Positions 18,848-26,788 of a DNA stretch of 64,000 bases are shown in pieces. The translations under genes were made by a program, and so were the position numbers. Every line of letters begins with the position of its first letter. The first letter of the stretch is position 1. The stretch spans positions 290,386-354,385 of the forward strand of contig JAEZGX010000012.1 of the NCBI GenBank assembly GCA_023416735.1, written 5' to 3'. This DNA is from Verrucomicrobiota bacterium. GTDB taxonomy: Bacteria > Verrucomicrobiota > Verrucomicrobiia > Opitutales > Opitutaceae. A model generated the notes under the pieces. It had not been told where the DNA came from. It saw nothing but the letters and a program-made list of their open reading frames with translations, and made no database searches.

Positions 18848-20092
18848 ATGAAGAAAAAATCTTCCGCCAAAAAAACCGCGCCCGCCCGCAAGGCCGCCGC
18901 CAAAATCCCCGCGGCGCCCCGCGCTTTCACCGCTCGCGTCAAGCAGGTGCGATCCGCCCACGAGTCCTTCCTCCGCCGTAAGAATCCTGTTGATCGCAAT
19001 TGGGACAACGGCGTGTTCGAACGTTTCACCTACCCGGTCATCACCGATCGACACCTCCCGCTCGAGTGGCGCTACGATTTCAACCCGAAGACGAACCCGT
19101 TCTTCATGGAACGCCTCGGCATCAACGCCGCCCTCAATCCCGGCGCCTTCTACTGGAAGGGCAAGGTCCACATGGTCGTCCGCACCGAGGGCTACGATCG
19201 CAAGAGCTTTTTCGCCATCGCGGAATCGCCCAACGGCATCGACAACTTCCGCTTCTGGGACGAGCCCGTCGACCTGCCCGAGCTTGAGCCCGAGACCAAC
19301 GTTTACGACATGCGCGTGACGTTCCACGAGGATGGCAACATCTACGGCGTCTTCTGCGCCGAATCGAAAGACCCGAAAGCCCCGCGCGGGGATCTCTCCT
19401 CCGCCGTCGCCCAAGCCGGCGTCGTTCGCACCAAGGACTTCAAAAAGTGGGAACGTCTTCCCAACCTGAAGACGCCCGCCTCCCAACAGCGAAACGTCGT
19501 CCTTCACCCCGAATTCGTGGACGGCAAATACGCCTTCTACACTCGCCCGATGGACGGCTTCATCGACGTCGGCTCCGGCGGCGGCATCGGCTGGACGCTC
19601 TGCGACGACATCAACACCGGCGTCACCGGCCCGGAGAAGATCATCGATTCCCGCGCCTACCACACCATCAAGGAAACGAAAAACGGCCAAGGCCCAACCC
19701 CCATCAAGACCCCGCAGGGCTGGCTGCATCTTGCGCACGGCGTCCGCGGCTGCGCCGCCGGTCTCCGCTACGTGCTCTACATGTTCATGACGTCGCTGGA
19801 AGACCCTTCAAAGGTCATTGCGCGCCCCGGCGGACACTTCCTCGCGCCTTACGAAAGCGAACGCATTGGTGACGTTTCCAACGTCACGTTCTCCAACGGC
19901 TGGGTCGAACTTCCCGACGGCACTGTCCTCATCTACTACGGCGCGTCTGACACCCGCTGCTACGTCGCTCGCAGCTCCGTGGATAAGCTCGTCGACTGGT
20001 GCCTCAACACCCCCGAAGAAGCTTACACCACGCGCAAATCCGTCGACCAGCGCCTCGCGCTCATCCGCGCGAACAAGAAGCTCCTCACGTAA
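18848..20092 (+). CDS. 4-O-beta-D-mannosyl-D-glucose phosphorylase, GH130 subfamily 1
   Basis: From residue about 50 onward this 414-residue protein matches mannosyl-glucose phosphorylases very closely: VHMVVRTEGYDRKSFFAIAE, SPNGIDNFRFWDEPV, NVYDMRVT with the likely proton donor D154, PRGDLSSAVAQAGVVRTKD, QQRNVVLHPEFVDGKYAFYT, DGFIDVGSGGGIGW, HTIKETKNGQGPTPIKTPQG and YYGASDTR. The reaction is mannosyl-glucose plus phosphate to mannose-1-phosphate plus glucose. Residues 1-30 are an unusual Lys/Ala/Pro-rich extension (KKKSSAKKTAPARKAAAK), not a signal peptide. The gene follows the epimerase by 104 bases on the same strand, giving consecutive pathway steps. An inverted repeat lies just downstream. 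Confidence 0.93.
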   Translation: MKKKSSAKKTAPARKAAAKIPAAPRAFTARVKQVRSAHESFLRRKNPVDRNWDNGVFERFTYPVITDRHLPLEWRYDFNPKTNPFFMERLGINAALNPGAFYWKGKVHMVVRTEGYDRKSFFAIAESPNGIDNFRFWDEPVDLPELEPETNVYDMRVTFHEDGNIYGVFCAESKDPKAPRGDLSSAVAQAGVVRTKDFKKWERLPNLKTPASQQRNVVLHPEFVDGKYAFYTRPMDGFIDVGSGGGIGWTLCDDINTGVTGPEKIIDSRAYHTIKETKNGQGPTPIKTPQGWLHLAHGVRGCAAGLRYVLYMFMTSLEDPSKVIARPGGHFLAPYESERIGDVSNVTFSNGWVELPDGTVLIYYGASDTRCYVARSSVDKLVDWCLNTPEEAYTTRKSVDQRLALIRANKKLLT

Positions 20093-20100
20093 GTTCGACC

Positions 20101-20128
20101 GTAGCGGAACGCTCCTGCGTTCCGCTAC
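20101..20128. repeat. Perfect inverted repeat between convergent genes
   Basis: The 12-base arms GTAGCGGAACGC and GCGTTCCGCTAC pair perfectly around the 4-base loop TCCT, right between the stops of the GH130 and GH1 genes. There is no T-tract on either strand. It may still act as a bidirectional transcript end, or be a REP-like intergenic element present in many copies in the genome. Confidence 0.6.
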
Positions 20129-20141
20129 CGCCCGGATACCG

Positions 20142-21503
20142 TCACACATTCGCCCCGCCCGTGCGGATGCACTCGCGATACCACGCCGCCGAATCCTTCG
20201 GCGTGCGCTTCTGCGTCGCGTAATCCACGTGCACGAGTCCAAACCGGTCCTTGTAGCCTTCCGCCCACTCGTAGTTGTCAAGAATCGACCAGTAAAAATA
20301 TCCGTCCACCGGCACGCCTTCGTCGATCGCCCGTTTGATCCCGCGCAGATATCGCCGCACATAATCGATCCGCTGCGGATCGTGCACCGCTCCGTCGAGA
20401 TGCACGAAGTCGGTGTTGCAGTATCCATTTTCCGAGAACACCAGCGGCAGCTGATAGCGCTCCGTCTGAAACCGCGCCGCCCAATACGGCGCGAGCGGCG
20501 CAATCTCCAGCCACGGCAGCGTGCCGCGCGGATTCCCCATCCCCCAACCGCCGGATACTTTCTCCGGCTCGCCATTCGCCCCCGCGCGCACCGGCCAGCC
20601 TGAGTAGCAGTTATACGCCAGGAAATCGATCTTCTGCCCGATCAACGCCATGTCCGCATCCGTGATCTCCGGCAGATCCGCCGCGAACGCCTTCAACCCG
20701 TCCTCCGGATAACGCCCCAACACGACCGGATCCGCCCACCACGAGAGATTCCACATCGTCTTCGCGTGGGACGCGAAATAATCCTTCCGCGCCGCCTCGA
20801 TGTCCGCCGCTGTATCCGTCGCAGGAACACGCTCACGAGCCGTCTGCGCGATCGAAATCTTCACCGGTCCGCGACACCCCGCCCGCAACGCCTGCACGCC
20901 GCGCCCGTGCGCCATCAACAGATGATGCGCCCCGAGCAAACAATCCGCGAAGGGCAGCTTCAGCCCCGGCGCGAACACTCCGTCCTGATGCCCCAGCCCG
21001 ATCACACAGGGCGGCTCGTTGATCGTCATCCAATGCTTCACCCGATCGCCGAGCCGCGACGCCACCAGCGCCGCATACTCGCCAAACCAATCGACGATCT
21101 CCCGATTCAAAAATCCGCCGCGCAGCTGCAACGCCTCCGGCAGATCCCAGTGATACAGCGTCACCCAGGGCGTGATGTTCGCCGCCAGCAACGCGTCGAT
21201 CAACTGGTCATAGAATGCCAGACCTTTCTCGTTCGGCCTGCCCGTGCCATCCGGCAGAATGCGCGGCCACGACAACGAGAGCCGATACGCCTGCAGCCCA
21301 AGATCGCGCATGATTCCGACATCCTCGCGAAAGCGATGATAGTGGTCGCACGCGACATTCCCGGTGTGGCCATCGAAGGTCTTCCCCGGCGTCTGCGAAA
21401 AGACGTCCCAGATCGATGGCTTGCGGCCCTCCTCATTCCAGGCGCCTTCGATTTGATAAGCCGCCGCCGCCGCGCCCCACGTGAAGTTTTTCGGGAATGC
21501 CAT
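20142..21503 (-). CDS. GH1 beta-glucosidase / beta-mannosidase-type glycosidase
   Basis: This 453-residue protein has the GH1 barrel from its first residues (FPKNFTWGAAAAAYQIEGAW, GVACDHYHRF-like NVACDHYHRFREDV, YRLSLSWPRILPDG, VTLYHWDLPEALQ). The acid/base is E163 in TINEPPC and the nucleophile is E358 in FSENGY. GKPSIWD-type and DNYEWAEGYKDRFGLVHVDY segments are also present. There is no signal peptide, so it acts in the cytoplasm on beta-linked gluco- or manno-oligosaccharides. In this locus it could take glucosyl ends of glucomannan fragments. It is likely the second gene of a unit with the esterase 33 bases upstream. Confidence 0.92.
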   Translation of the reverse strand: MAFPKNFTWGAAAAAYQIEGAWNEEGRKPSIWDVFSQTPGKTFDGHTGNVACDHYHRFREDVGIMRDLGLQAYRLSLSWPRILPDGTGRPNEKGLAFYDQLIDALLAANITPWVTLYHWDLPEALQLRGGFLNREIVDWFGEYAALVASRLGDRVKHWMTINEPPCVIGLGHQDGVFAPGLKLPFADCLLGAHHLLMAHGRGVQALRAGCRGPVKISIAQTARERVPATDTAADIEAARKDYFASHAKTMWNLSWWADPVVLGRYPEDGLKAFAADLPEITDADMALIGQKIDFLAYNCYSGWPVRAGANGEPEKVSGGWGMGNPRGTLPWLEIAPLAPYWAARFQTERYQLPLVFSENGYCNTDFVHLDGAVHDPQRIDYVRRYLRGIKRAIDEGVPVDGYFYWSILDNYEWAEGYKDRFGLVHVDYATQKRTPKDSAAWYRECIRTGGANV

Positions 21504-21535
21504 GATGAAATGCCGAATTCAGCCGAGCGCCGCGT

Positions 21536-22885
21536 TCACTTCAATCCGAGATGCGGCGCCAGCCATCCGCGCAACGCATCGTTCTGCTCATGGTTGTAAT
21601 TGTGCCCCATCTTCAAGGTGAGCCCGATCGTCTTCGGCGCGGTGATCGTATTGACGGCCGCATACACCGAGGTCGGCGGCGTCGTTTCGTCATTGTATCC
21701 CCACGTGTAATACCCGGGCACCTTCACCCGCTTCGCGAAATTCACCACGTCGTAATAACGCAGCGTCTCGATCCGCTTCTCGGTCGCCGTTTCCGAACGC
21801 CCGCCCGTCGCCCACTCCCGGAAAGGATGCGGCCAGCCTGACGCGCGGCCGTGCAGCGTCGCTTCGAAATCGCAACCCGCCGGATGAATCGCCGCGATTG
21901 CCGTCACACGCGGGTCCAGCGCCGCCGTTACGATCGTCAACTGCCCGCCCTGGCTCGCCCCCGTCACGGCGAGGTTCTTCCCATCCCAATTCAGCCGCGA
22001 CGTCAGAAAATCGTTCGCGCGCACACAGCTCAGATACACGCGGTGGTAGTAGTAGGTCTCGCGATTGTCCGAATTGAAGGTCCAGTAGCCGTTCAACGCT
22101 CCGGCCGCGAGCACGTCATACACGTTCTGCGGCAGATTCACCGGGATGCCGTGTATCCCAATTTCCAACACGATCGCGCCACGCTCCGCCCAACCTTTGT
22201 CGCCGGAATACGGCCGCACCCCCGCCCCCGGCACCTTCAACACCGCCGGATACTTCCCTGGCGCCACCGGTTCGCTCAGGATCCCGTAAATACGCGGCTT
22301 CGTGCGCATCCAATCCGGCCCGATCGTCCGAAAGCTCACGTGATAAACATTCACCTTGTCCGTGCTCGCCTCTGGCATCGGCGTCAGCACCGGTTCCACC
22401 GGATGTTTCGCCAGCTCCTCCAATTGCTTTTTCCAAAACGCATCGAAATCCGCCGGCTCCTGCGCGACGGCCTGAATCTTCTCCGGTTCGAACGCCGCCG
22501 TCGCCAGTCCGCGATACGTCTTCCCCGCGACTTCCGTCGTCACGATGCATCGCAGGAATCCCGGCTCCTTCATCGTCCCGCCTTCCACCACCAAGCCGTC
22601 GAGCGGCACCGAAGCCGTCTTCTTTTCACCGGGGAAAAGATCCGGCGCGATCGCATACGTCACCGTCGCATCGTCGATCGGCTGATCGTCCGCCGTCACC
22701 TGTATCCGAAATTTGGGCACCTCGCCCAGCCGATACGTCCAATCCCGCCGATCGAGCACCACCTGCACTTCGACCGCCGCCACGCGAAAATCCGCCTGCG
22801 GCGGCACCGGGGCGATCGGCGTCGACGCCAACGCCACCCCCGAAAAACCCACCGCCGCCACCAGAACCATCATCCAAGTCTTCAT
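21536..22885 (-). CDS. Exported CE7-type acetyl (xylan) esterase / alpha-beta hydrolase
   Basis: This is a 449-residue protein. The start at 22885 gives a clean signal peptide (MKTWMMVLVAAVGFSGVALA); the frame is open further upstream, but that would bury the signal. An N-terminal beta domain of about 130 residues precedes an alpha/beta-hydrolase domain resembling the Cah/AXE1 (CE7) family: FDAFWKKQLEELA, the nucleophile elbow GASQGGQ with Ser about 311, an acidic residue in GYNDETTPP (Asp about 399), and a histidine in GHNYNHEQ near the C-terminus. It probably removes acetyl groups from plant mannan or xylan oligosaccharides in the periplasm before they reach cytoplasmic enzymes. The substrate is inferred from the neighbours. 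Confidence 0.8.
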   Translation of the reverse strand: MKTWMMVLVAAVGFSGVALASTPIAPVPPQADFRVAAVEVQVVLDRRDWTYRLGEVPKFRIQVTADDQPIDDATVTYAIAPDLFPGEKKTASVPLDGLVVEGGTMKEPGFLRCIVTTEVAGKTYRGLATAAFEPEKIQAVAQEPADFDAFWKKQLEELAKHPVEPVLTPMPEASTDKVNVYHVSFRTIGPDWMRTKPRIYGILSEPVAPGKYPAVLKVPGAGVRPYSGDKGWAERGAIVLEIGIHGIPVNLPQNVYDVLAAGALNGYWTFNSDNRETYYYHRVYLSCVRANDFLTSRLNWDGKNLAVTGASQGGQLTIVTAALDPRVTAIAAIHPAGCDFEATLHGRASGWPHPFREWATGGRSETATEKRIETLRYYDVVNFAKRVKVPGYYTWGYNDETTPPTSVYAAVNTITAPKTIGLTLKMGHNYNHEQNDALRGWLAPHLGLK

Positions 22886-23032
22886 CACGAAGATACCTTC
22901 ATGCGCCTTCCGAAATGACAATCCTCGCGGCACTCACACGTTCGAACCTCCCCCGCTATCGCAACCTCACTCAGCCTTTTCAGGCCACGCCCTTGCCCCG
23001 CCGCCCACCTCCACCTACCGCCGTGCGTCCCC

Positions 23033-23061
23033 AAAAAAAACGCGGGCGAACTACCCGCGTT
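23033..23061 (-). terminator. Rho-independent terminator after ssb
   Basis: Read on the minus strand, AACGCGGG (23061-23054) pairs with CCCGCGTT (23046-23039) around a 7-base loop and runs into eight T residues (23040-23033). It lies 38 bases past the ssb stop and ends the rplY-pth-rpsF-ssb run. Nothing else is evident between it and the esterase start. Confidence 0.9.
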
Positions 23062-23098
23062 GATTTTCGTGGTTCGGATCGCGTCGATCCCGGCCGTC

Positions 23099-23563
23099 TT
23101 AGAAGGGAACGTCTTCGTCGAGATTCTCCGTCGACGCCGGCTTCGCACCACCGCTGCGAGGCGGAGGAGAGTGACGCTCGGGTGCCGGCGATTGATCGTA
23201 TTCTCCACCGCCACCGCCGCCTTCACGCTGACCGCCGCCGAGGAATTGGAACCCTTCGAGCACCACCTTGAGTTTGCTGCGCTTCTGGCCGGAGGTCTTG
23301 TCCTCCCACTGGTCGAGCTTCAAACGTCCTTCGATGAAGAGCGGCCGCCCTTTCGTGCAATACTTCGAGATCGTCTCGCCCTGCCGCCCCCAAGCCTCGA
23401 TGTCCACAAACGTCGTGTCGTCGCGCATCGCGCCCGACTCGTCCTTGAACTGGCGATTCACCGCGATGCCGAACTGGCAAATCGCGGTGCCCTTCGGCGT
23501 GACTCTCAACTCCGGGTCGCGGGTGAGATTCCCGATCAGATAAACTTTGTTGAAGTTGGCCAT
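23099..23563 (-). CDS. ssb: Single-stranded DNA-binding protein
   Basis: This 154-residue protein has an N-terminal OB fold (residues 1-110): NKVYLIGNLTRDPELRV, GTAICQFGIAVNRQF, VDIEAWGRQGETISKY, KGRPLFIEGRLKLDQWED and FQFLGG. A Gly/Pro/Ser-rich linker leads to the acidic tip DEDVPF, the conserved peptide that docks SSB-interacting repair and replication proteins. It protects single-stranded DNA during replication and repair. It follows rpsF by 118 bases on the same strand, the usual bacterial rpsF-ssb pairing, but rpsR, which normally sits with them, is missing. A strong terminator follows directly. Confidence 0.95.
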   Translation of the reverse strand: MANFNKVYLIGNLTRDPELRVTPKGTAICQFGIAVNRQFKDESGAMRDDTTFVDIEAWGRQGETISKYCTKGRPLFIEGRLKLDQWEDKTSGQKRSKLKVVLEGFQFLGGGQREGGGGGGEYDQSPAPERHSPPPRSGGAKPASTENLDEDVPF

Positions 23564-23681
23564 GGGAGTGAAGAGCTGCGTCGTTGCGGTGATATGAGGC
23601 TGTGATTCCCCGGCGTTCCATTACGCCGGGGGCGAGACTGCACCGCGGTTCATTAAACCGCCATGCCGTCACGTCAAACCG

Positions 23682-23978
23682 TCAAACGCTCTGCACGAAC
23701 GTGCGGTAAACGCTTCCGTTCAGGCGGAGCTTTTCCTTGAGCTGGGACGGCGCCTGCGGCGGGCCCTTGAATTCGATCTGCACGTAGGCGCCGCTCGTGA
23801 ACTTGCGGTCGGTCACACGGACGAAGTCCCTCTTTCCGAGGGTCTCGACCCCCGTGACTTCGCCCTGCACGGCGGTGATTACTTCTTTCACACCGTCGAT
23901 GATCTGGTCGATCGAGTCTTCCTTTCCGCGATTATCGAGGATGAAGGAGGCGCGGTAGTTGCGTTGGGTGGCGTTCAT
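23682..23978 (-). CDS. rpsF: Small ribosomal subunit protein bS6
   Basis: This 98-residue protein has the bS6 ferredoxin-like fold pattern: YRASFILDNRGKEDSIDQII, VTGVETLGKRDFVRVTD, YVQIEFKG and a C-terminal RLNGSVYRTFVQ. It binds 16S rRNA in the 30S platform, usually paired with bS18, whose gene is not in this window. Its ATG overlaps the pth stop as ATGA (23975-23978), so translation is coupled to peptidyl-tRNA hydrolase. The N-terminus has five extra residues before the first strand compared with typical bS6. Confidence 0.92.
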   Translation of the reverse strand: MNATQRNYRASFILDNRGKEDSIDQIIDGVKEVITAVQGEVTGVETLGKRDFVRVTDRKFTSGAYVQIEFKGPPQAPSQLKEKLRLNGSVYRTFVQSV

Positions 23979-24559
23979 TTTGGATCTCTGCGATTGAGCT
24001 GATTCATCGCCGCATCGGCGCCGCGCGAGAGCAGCAGGTCGAGTCCGGCGAGATAATGGGGGAGTTGTTGAGTGACGATGGCGAGTTGGGAGGCGGTAAA
24101 CTTTCCGAGAACGAAATCCTTGAGGTCCATTTGCGGCGGGTCTTTCGGCCCGATCCCGAGACGATAGCGAACGAAGCCGTTGCCGAGATGCTCCAGCAGG
24201 CTTGCGACTCCGTTGTGCCCGCCAGCACTACCGGTGACCGAAACTTTCACCAACCCGAGGTCGATCGTGAGATCGTCGTAGATCGCAACAACCGAGGGCG
24301 GCGAAATCTTGTAGTATCGCGCCAGCGCTCCGACGGAGGTGCCGCTGTCGTTCATGAACGTCTGCGGCTTCACCAAATAACACGGGGTTTTGCCCGGGCG
24401 ATCCCAGCGCGCGACTTGCGCGTCGAACTGCGGCGCAGCTTTCCACGTCAACCCGCGCTTGGCCGCAAATGCGTCGACCGCCATCCAACCGAGATTGTGA
24501 CGGGTCTCCGCATACTCGCGGCCCGGGTTGCCGAGGCCGGCAACGAGCGAAATGGACAT
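23975..24559 (-). CDS. pth: Peptidyl-tRNA hydrolase
   Basis: This 194-residue protein is the usual Pth size. Diagnostic stretches are LVAGLGNPGREYAETRHNLGW with the catalytic-type histidine in TRHN, LVKPQTFMNDSGTSVGALA, VVAIYDDLTIDLG, SAGGHNGVASLLEHLG and FVRYRLGIGPKD. It recycles peptidyl-tRNA dropped by stalled ribosomes. It is followed in overlapping frame by rpsF and preceded by rplY with 60 bases between, the common bL25-Pth neighbourhood. Confidence 0.96.
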   Translation of the reverse strand: MSISLVAGLGNPGREYAETRHNLGWMAVDAFAAKRGLTWKAAPQFDAQVARWDRPGKTPCYLVKPQTFMNDSGTSVGALARYYKISPPSVVAIYDDLTIDLGLVKVSVTGSAGGHNGVASLLEHLGNGFVRYRLGIGPKDPPQMDLKDFVLGKFTASQLAIVTQQLPHYLAGLDLLLSRGADAAMNQLNRRDPK

Positions 24560-24619
24560 GACTCAAAGAACAACGCCCGCGGCCCGTCGCGGTCAAGCGA
24601 CGGACCGGGCGTGCAAAAC

Positions 24620-25348
24620 TTACTTCTTGGCCGGAGCGGCGGGCTTCGCCGCAGCGGCGGCGCCAGCGGCCGGCTTCGCACCTGCAGCAGCCGGAGCGGC
24701 ACCCGCGGCGGGCGCTGCACCCGCGGCCGGAGCGGCCGCGGCGTCCGTCGCCGTCGCGCCAGCGGTATCGCTCGCGATTTCTCCGACGGGCTCGACGCAC
24801 GAAACCACCGGCTGACCCGCCGCATCGAGGAAGTCGACGCCCGGGATAGGCTGCAAATTGCCCACCTTGATGGTCTCGCCGACCTTCAATTCCGTCACGT
24901 CCACCACGATCGCTTCCGGCAGATCTTTCGGCAGCGTGCGGATGCGGAGTTGCTGCGTCGCGAGTTCCAACACGCCGCTCTGGTTCTTCACGCCGAACGA
25001 CTCGCCCGACAGGCGAACCGCCACGCGGATCTCGAACTTCTCATCCGCCTTAACTTCCTGAAAATCGATATGCACATAGCGATCCGTGATCGGGTCGCGC
25101 TGCACTTCCTGAAGAAAGGAGAGCGAACGCTCCTGCTTGTCTTCACGCTTGAGCTCAACGAGCACCGCGCGACCGCCGACCGACTTCACCAAACGGGTGA
25201 GCTCAGGGATATCGATCGACAGCGACTCGGGGCTGGTGTGCTTCCCATAAAGAACCGCGGGAACGCGGTTGGCTTTGCGAAGGCGACGAGAGGCGCTGCG
25301 GCCAGTTTGGGCGCGATGCGCGACGTTCAATTCGAATTTTTGGCTCAT
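24620..25348 (-). CDS. rplY: Large ribosomal subunit protein bL25, CTC type, with Ala/Pro-rich tail
   Basis: This is a 242-residue protein. The start at 25348 (MSQKFELNVAHR) is preferred to upstream in-frame codons because it begins exactly at the L25 domain. Residues 1-95 form the 5S-rRNA-binding L25 domain (GRSASRRLRKANRVPAVLYG, SLSFLQEVQRDPITDRYVHIDF). Residues 96-185 form the beta domain of CTC-type proteins (VRLSGESFGVKNQSGVLE, LPKDLPEAIVVDVTELKVGE, GVDFLD, CVEPVGE). The last 50 residues are almost only Ala, Pro, Gly and Lys in near-repeated AAPAAG units. It heads the rplY-pth-rpsF-ssb run. No tRNA or prs gene is seen upstream in 25349-25541. Confidence 0.93.
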   Translation of the reverse strand: MSQKFELNVAHRAQTGRSASRRLRKANRVPAVLYGKHTSPESLSIDIPELTRLVKSVGGRAVLVELKREDKQERSLSFLQEVQRDPITDRYVHIDFQEVKADEKFEIRVAVRLSGESFGVKNQSGVLELATQQLRIRTLPKDLPEAIVVDVTELKVGETIKVGNLQPIPGVDFLDAAGQPVVSCVEPVGEIASDTAGATATDAAAAPAAGAAPAAGAAPAAAGAKPAAGAAAAAKPAAPAKK

Positions 25349-25541
25349 GGTTTCGTTCCACCTGTCGCCCCGGAATTGAGGGCAGGCGTAATGGAAAAGG
25401 GTGCCAGCTGATAGGGTCACCTTTCTGAAAGCAACCAAAACTTTGCGCTCTTCCCGGTGCTCAGTCCGCCTCCGCGACCGGACGCCGTTAGCCTCTTTCG
25501 CAACCACCTAGATATCGCCGCCGAAGGCGATCTCCTCTCCG

Positions 25542-26720
25542 TCACCAGTCCCCCACGCTTCCGTCCGCATAAAATGTCCGCTGCAACACCTCCTGTTCGA
25601 AGGGATGCTTTTTGATCTCCGCCTCATCCAATTCGATTCCCAGCCCGGGCTTTCGATTCGGCCGCACGATCCGCCCTTTCTTCTCAACGATAAACCCTTC
25701 CTTCACCACGTCACCCCGCCACGGCACATCCTGGTGCACCGCCTCGCAAATGATGTAGCTCGGCGTCGCAAACCCCAACTCCAGCGACGCCGCCGTGCTC
25801 ACCGGACCCTGCGGATTGTGCGGCGCCAACGACACCCGATGCGCTTCCGCGAGCGCCGCAATCCGCCGCACTTCCGTCAATCCGCCGCAATGCGTGATAT
25901 CCGGCTGCAACACCGAACACGCGCGCTTCCCCAATAGTTCGCGAAACGCGTGGCACCCCACCAGCCGCTCGCCCGTTGCGATCGGCGTCGTCACCGCCCC
26001 CTGGATCGCCGCGATGTCATCCATCGTCTCCGGCCAGCACGGCTCCTCGAAGAAATACAGCCCGTAAGGCTCGAGCGCCTTCGCAAACTTCATCCCCATT
26101 CGTGGCGAGAGTCGCGCATGACAATCCACCATGATGTCGATGTCCGCGCCCACCGCCTCCCGCATCGCGGCCACACACGCTTCCGCAAAACGCACGGGTC
26201 GATTCCCTTCCAACGACATCGTTTCCGGGACCGCCATCGTCTTGAACGCCGTGAACCCGTCCGCCACCGCCGCGCGCGCCAGATCCGCAAACCGCGCCGC
26301 ATCCGCCGGCGAGGTCTCATAAAAATCCTCCATCTTCCCGCCGCCCAGATGGCAATACAGCCGCACGTAATCCCGCACGCGCCCGCCCCATAGCTCGTGA
26401 CACGGCACGCCGTGAACCTTCCCGAGAATGTCCCACAGCGCGATGTCGATCCCGCTGATCGCCGTCCCCCGCACGATCCCATTCCCGTGCCAGAAATGCT
26501 GCCGATACATCATCTGCCACAAGTGCTCGATCCGCCGCGGATCTTCACCCACGAGCAGCATCGCCAGATCCTCGATCGCCCCCACGACGCCTCGCGTGTG
26601 CCACTCCAACGTCGCCTCGCCCCAACCCCACAGCCCCGGTTGATCCGTCTCAACCTTCACAAAAATCCAATTGCGCATGCGCGCATGGCACACGTGGGCG
26701 GCGATGGCGGTGATCTTCAT
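25542..26720 (-). CDS. Enolase-superfamily sugar-acid dehydratase (mannonate/galactonate dehydratase-like)
   Basis: This is a 392-residue protein; the start at 26720 (MKITAIAAHV) is the usual one for the family. It has the capping domain and barrel of mandelate-racemase-group enzymes. Probable Mg ligands are D199 (VDCHAR), E225 (FFEEPCWPE) and E251 (TGERL), with catalytic-type histidines H201 and H301 (APHNPQGP). This D-x-H and HNPQGP pattern fits the D-mannonate and D-galactonate dehydratase branches, which dehydrate aldonic acids to 2-keto-3-deoxy sugars. The exact acid cannot be decided by eye. It is divergent from the GntR regulator, and its promoter region carries a palindrome that regulator may bind. 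Confidence 0.85.
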   Translation of the reverse strand: MKITAIAAHVCHARMRNWIFVKVETDQPGLWGWGEATLEWHTRGVVGAIEDLAMLLVGEDPRRIEHLWQMMYRQHFWHGNGIVRGTAISGIDIALWDILGKVHGVPCHELWGGRVRDYVRLYCHLGGGKMEDFYETSPADAARFADLARAAVADGFTAFKTMAVPETMSLEGNRPVRFAEACVAAMREAVGADIDIMVDCHARLSPRMGMKFAKALEPYGLYFFEEPCWPETMDDIAAIQGAVTTPIATGERLVGCHAFRELLGKRACSVLQPDITHCGGLTEVRRIAALAEAHRVSLAPHNPQGPVSTAASLELGFATPSYIICEAVHQDVPWRGDVVKEGFIVEKKGRIVRPNRKPGLGIELDEAEIKKHPFEQEVLQRTFYADGSVGDW

Positions 26721-26750
26721 TTGAAAAACGCTTGCCACCTTAGTTTTCGT

Positions 26751-26768
26751 GATATTGTCGACAAGATC
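26751..26768. promoter_or_regulatory. Palindromic operator candidate in the divergent dehydratase/GntR promoter region
   Basis: The 18-base site GATATTGTCGACAAGATC is an inverted repeat with only the pair 4/15 unmatched; its core TTGTCGACAA is perfect. It lies 31 bases upstream of the dehydratase start and 21 bases upstream of the GntR start. The size, symmetry and TTGTC half-sites resemble operators of GntR/FadR-type regulators, so autoregulation together with control of the dehydratase is likely. No footprint evidence exists here. Confidence 0.65.
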
Positions 26769-26788
26769 AAACAGCCTGCTTGTTCGAA

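Noticed and set aside
24660..24770. Tandem repeat array / CRISPR-like pattern in GC-rich repeats
   Set aside because: The repeats are codons for the Ala/Pro/Gly-rich C-terminus of bL25, with no spacer structure and no cas genes.
25349..25541. tRNA gene between rplY and the dehydratase
   Set aside because: No T-loop GTTCGAATC-like stretch or cloverleaf arms can be found on either strand.
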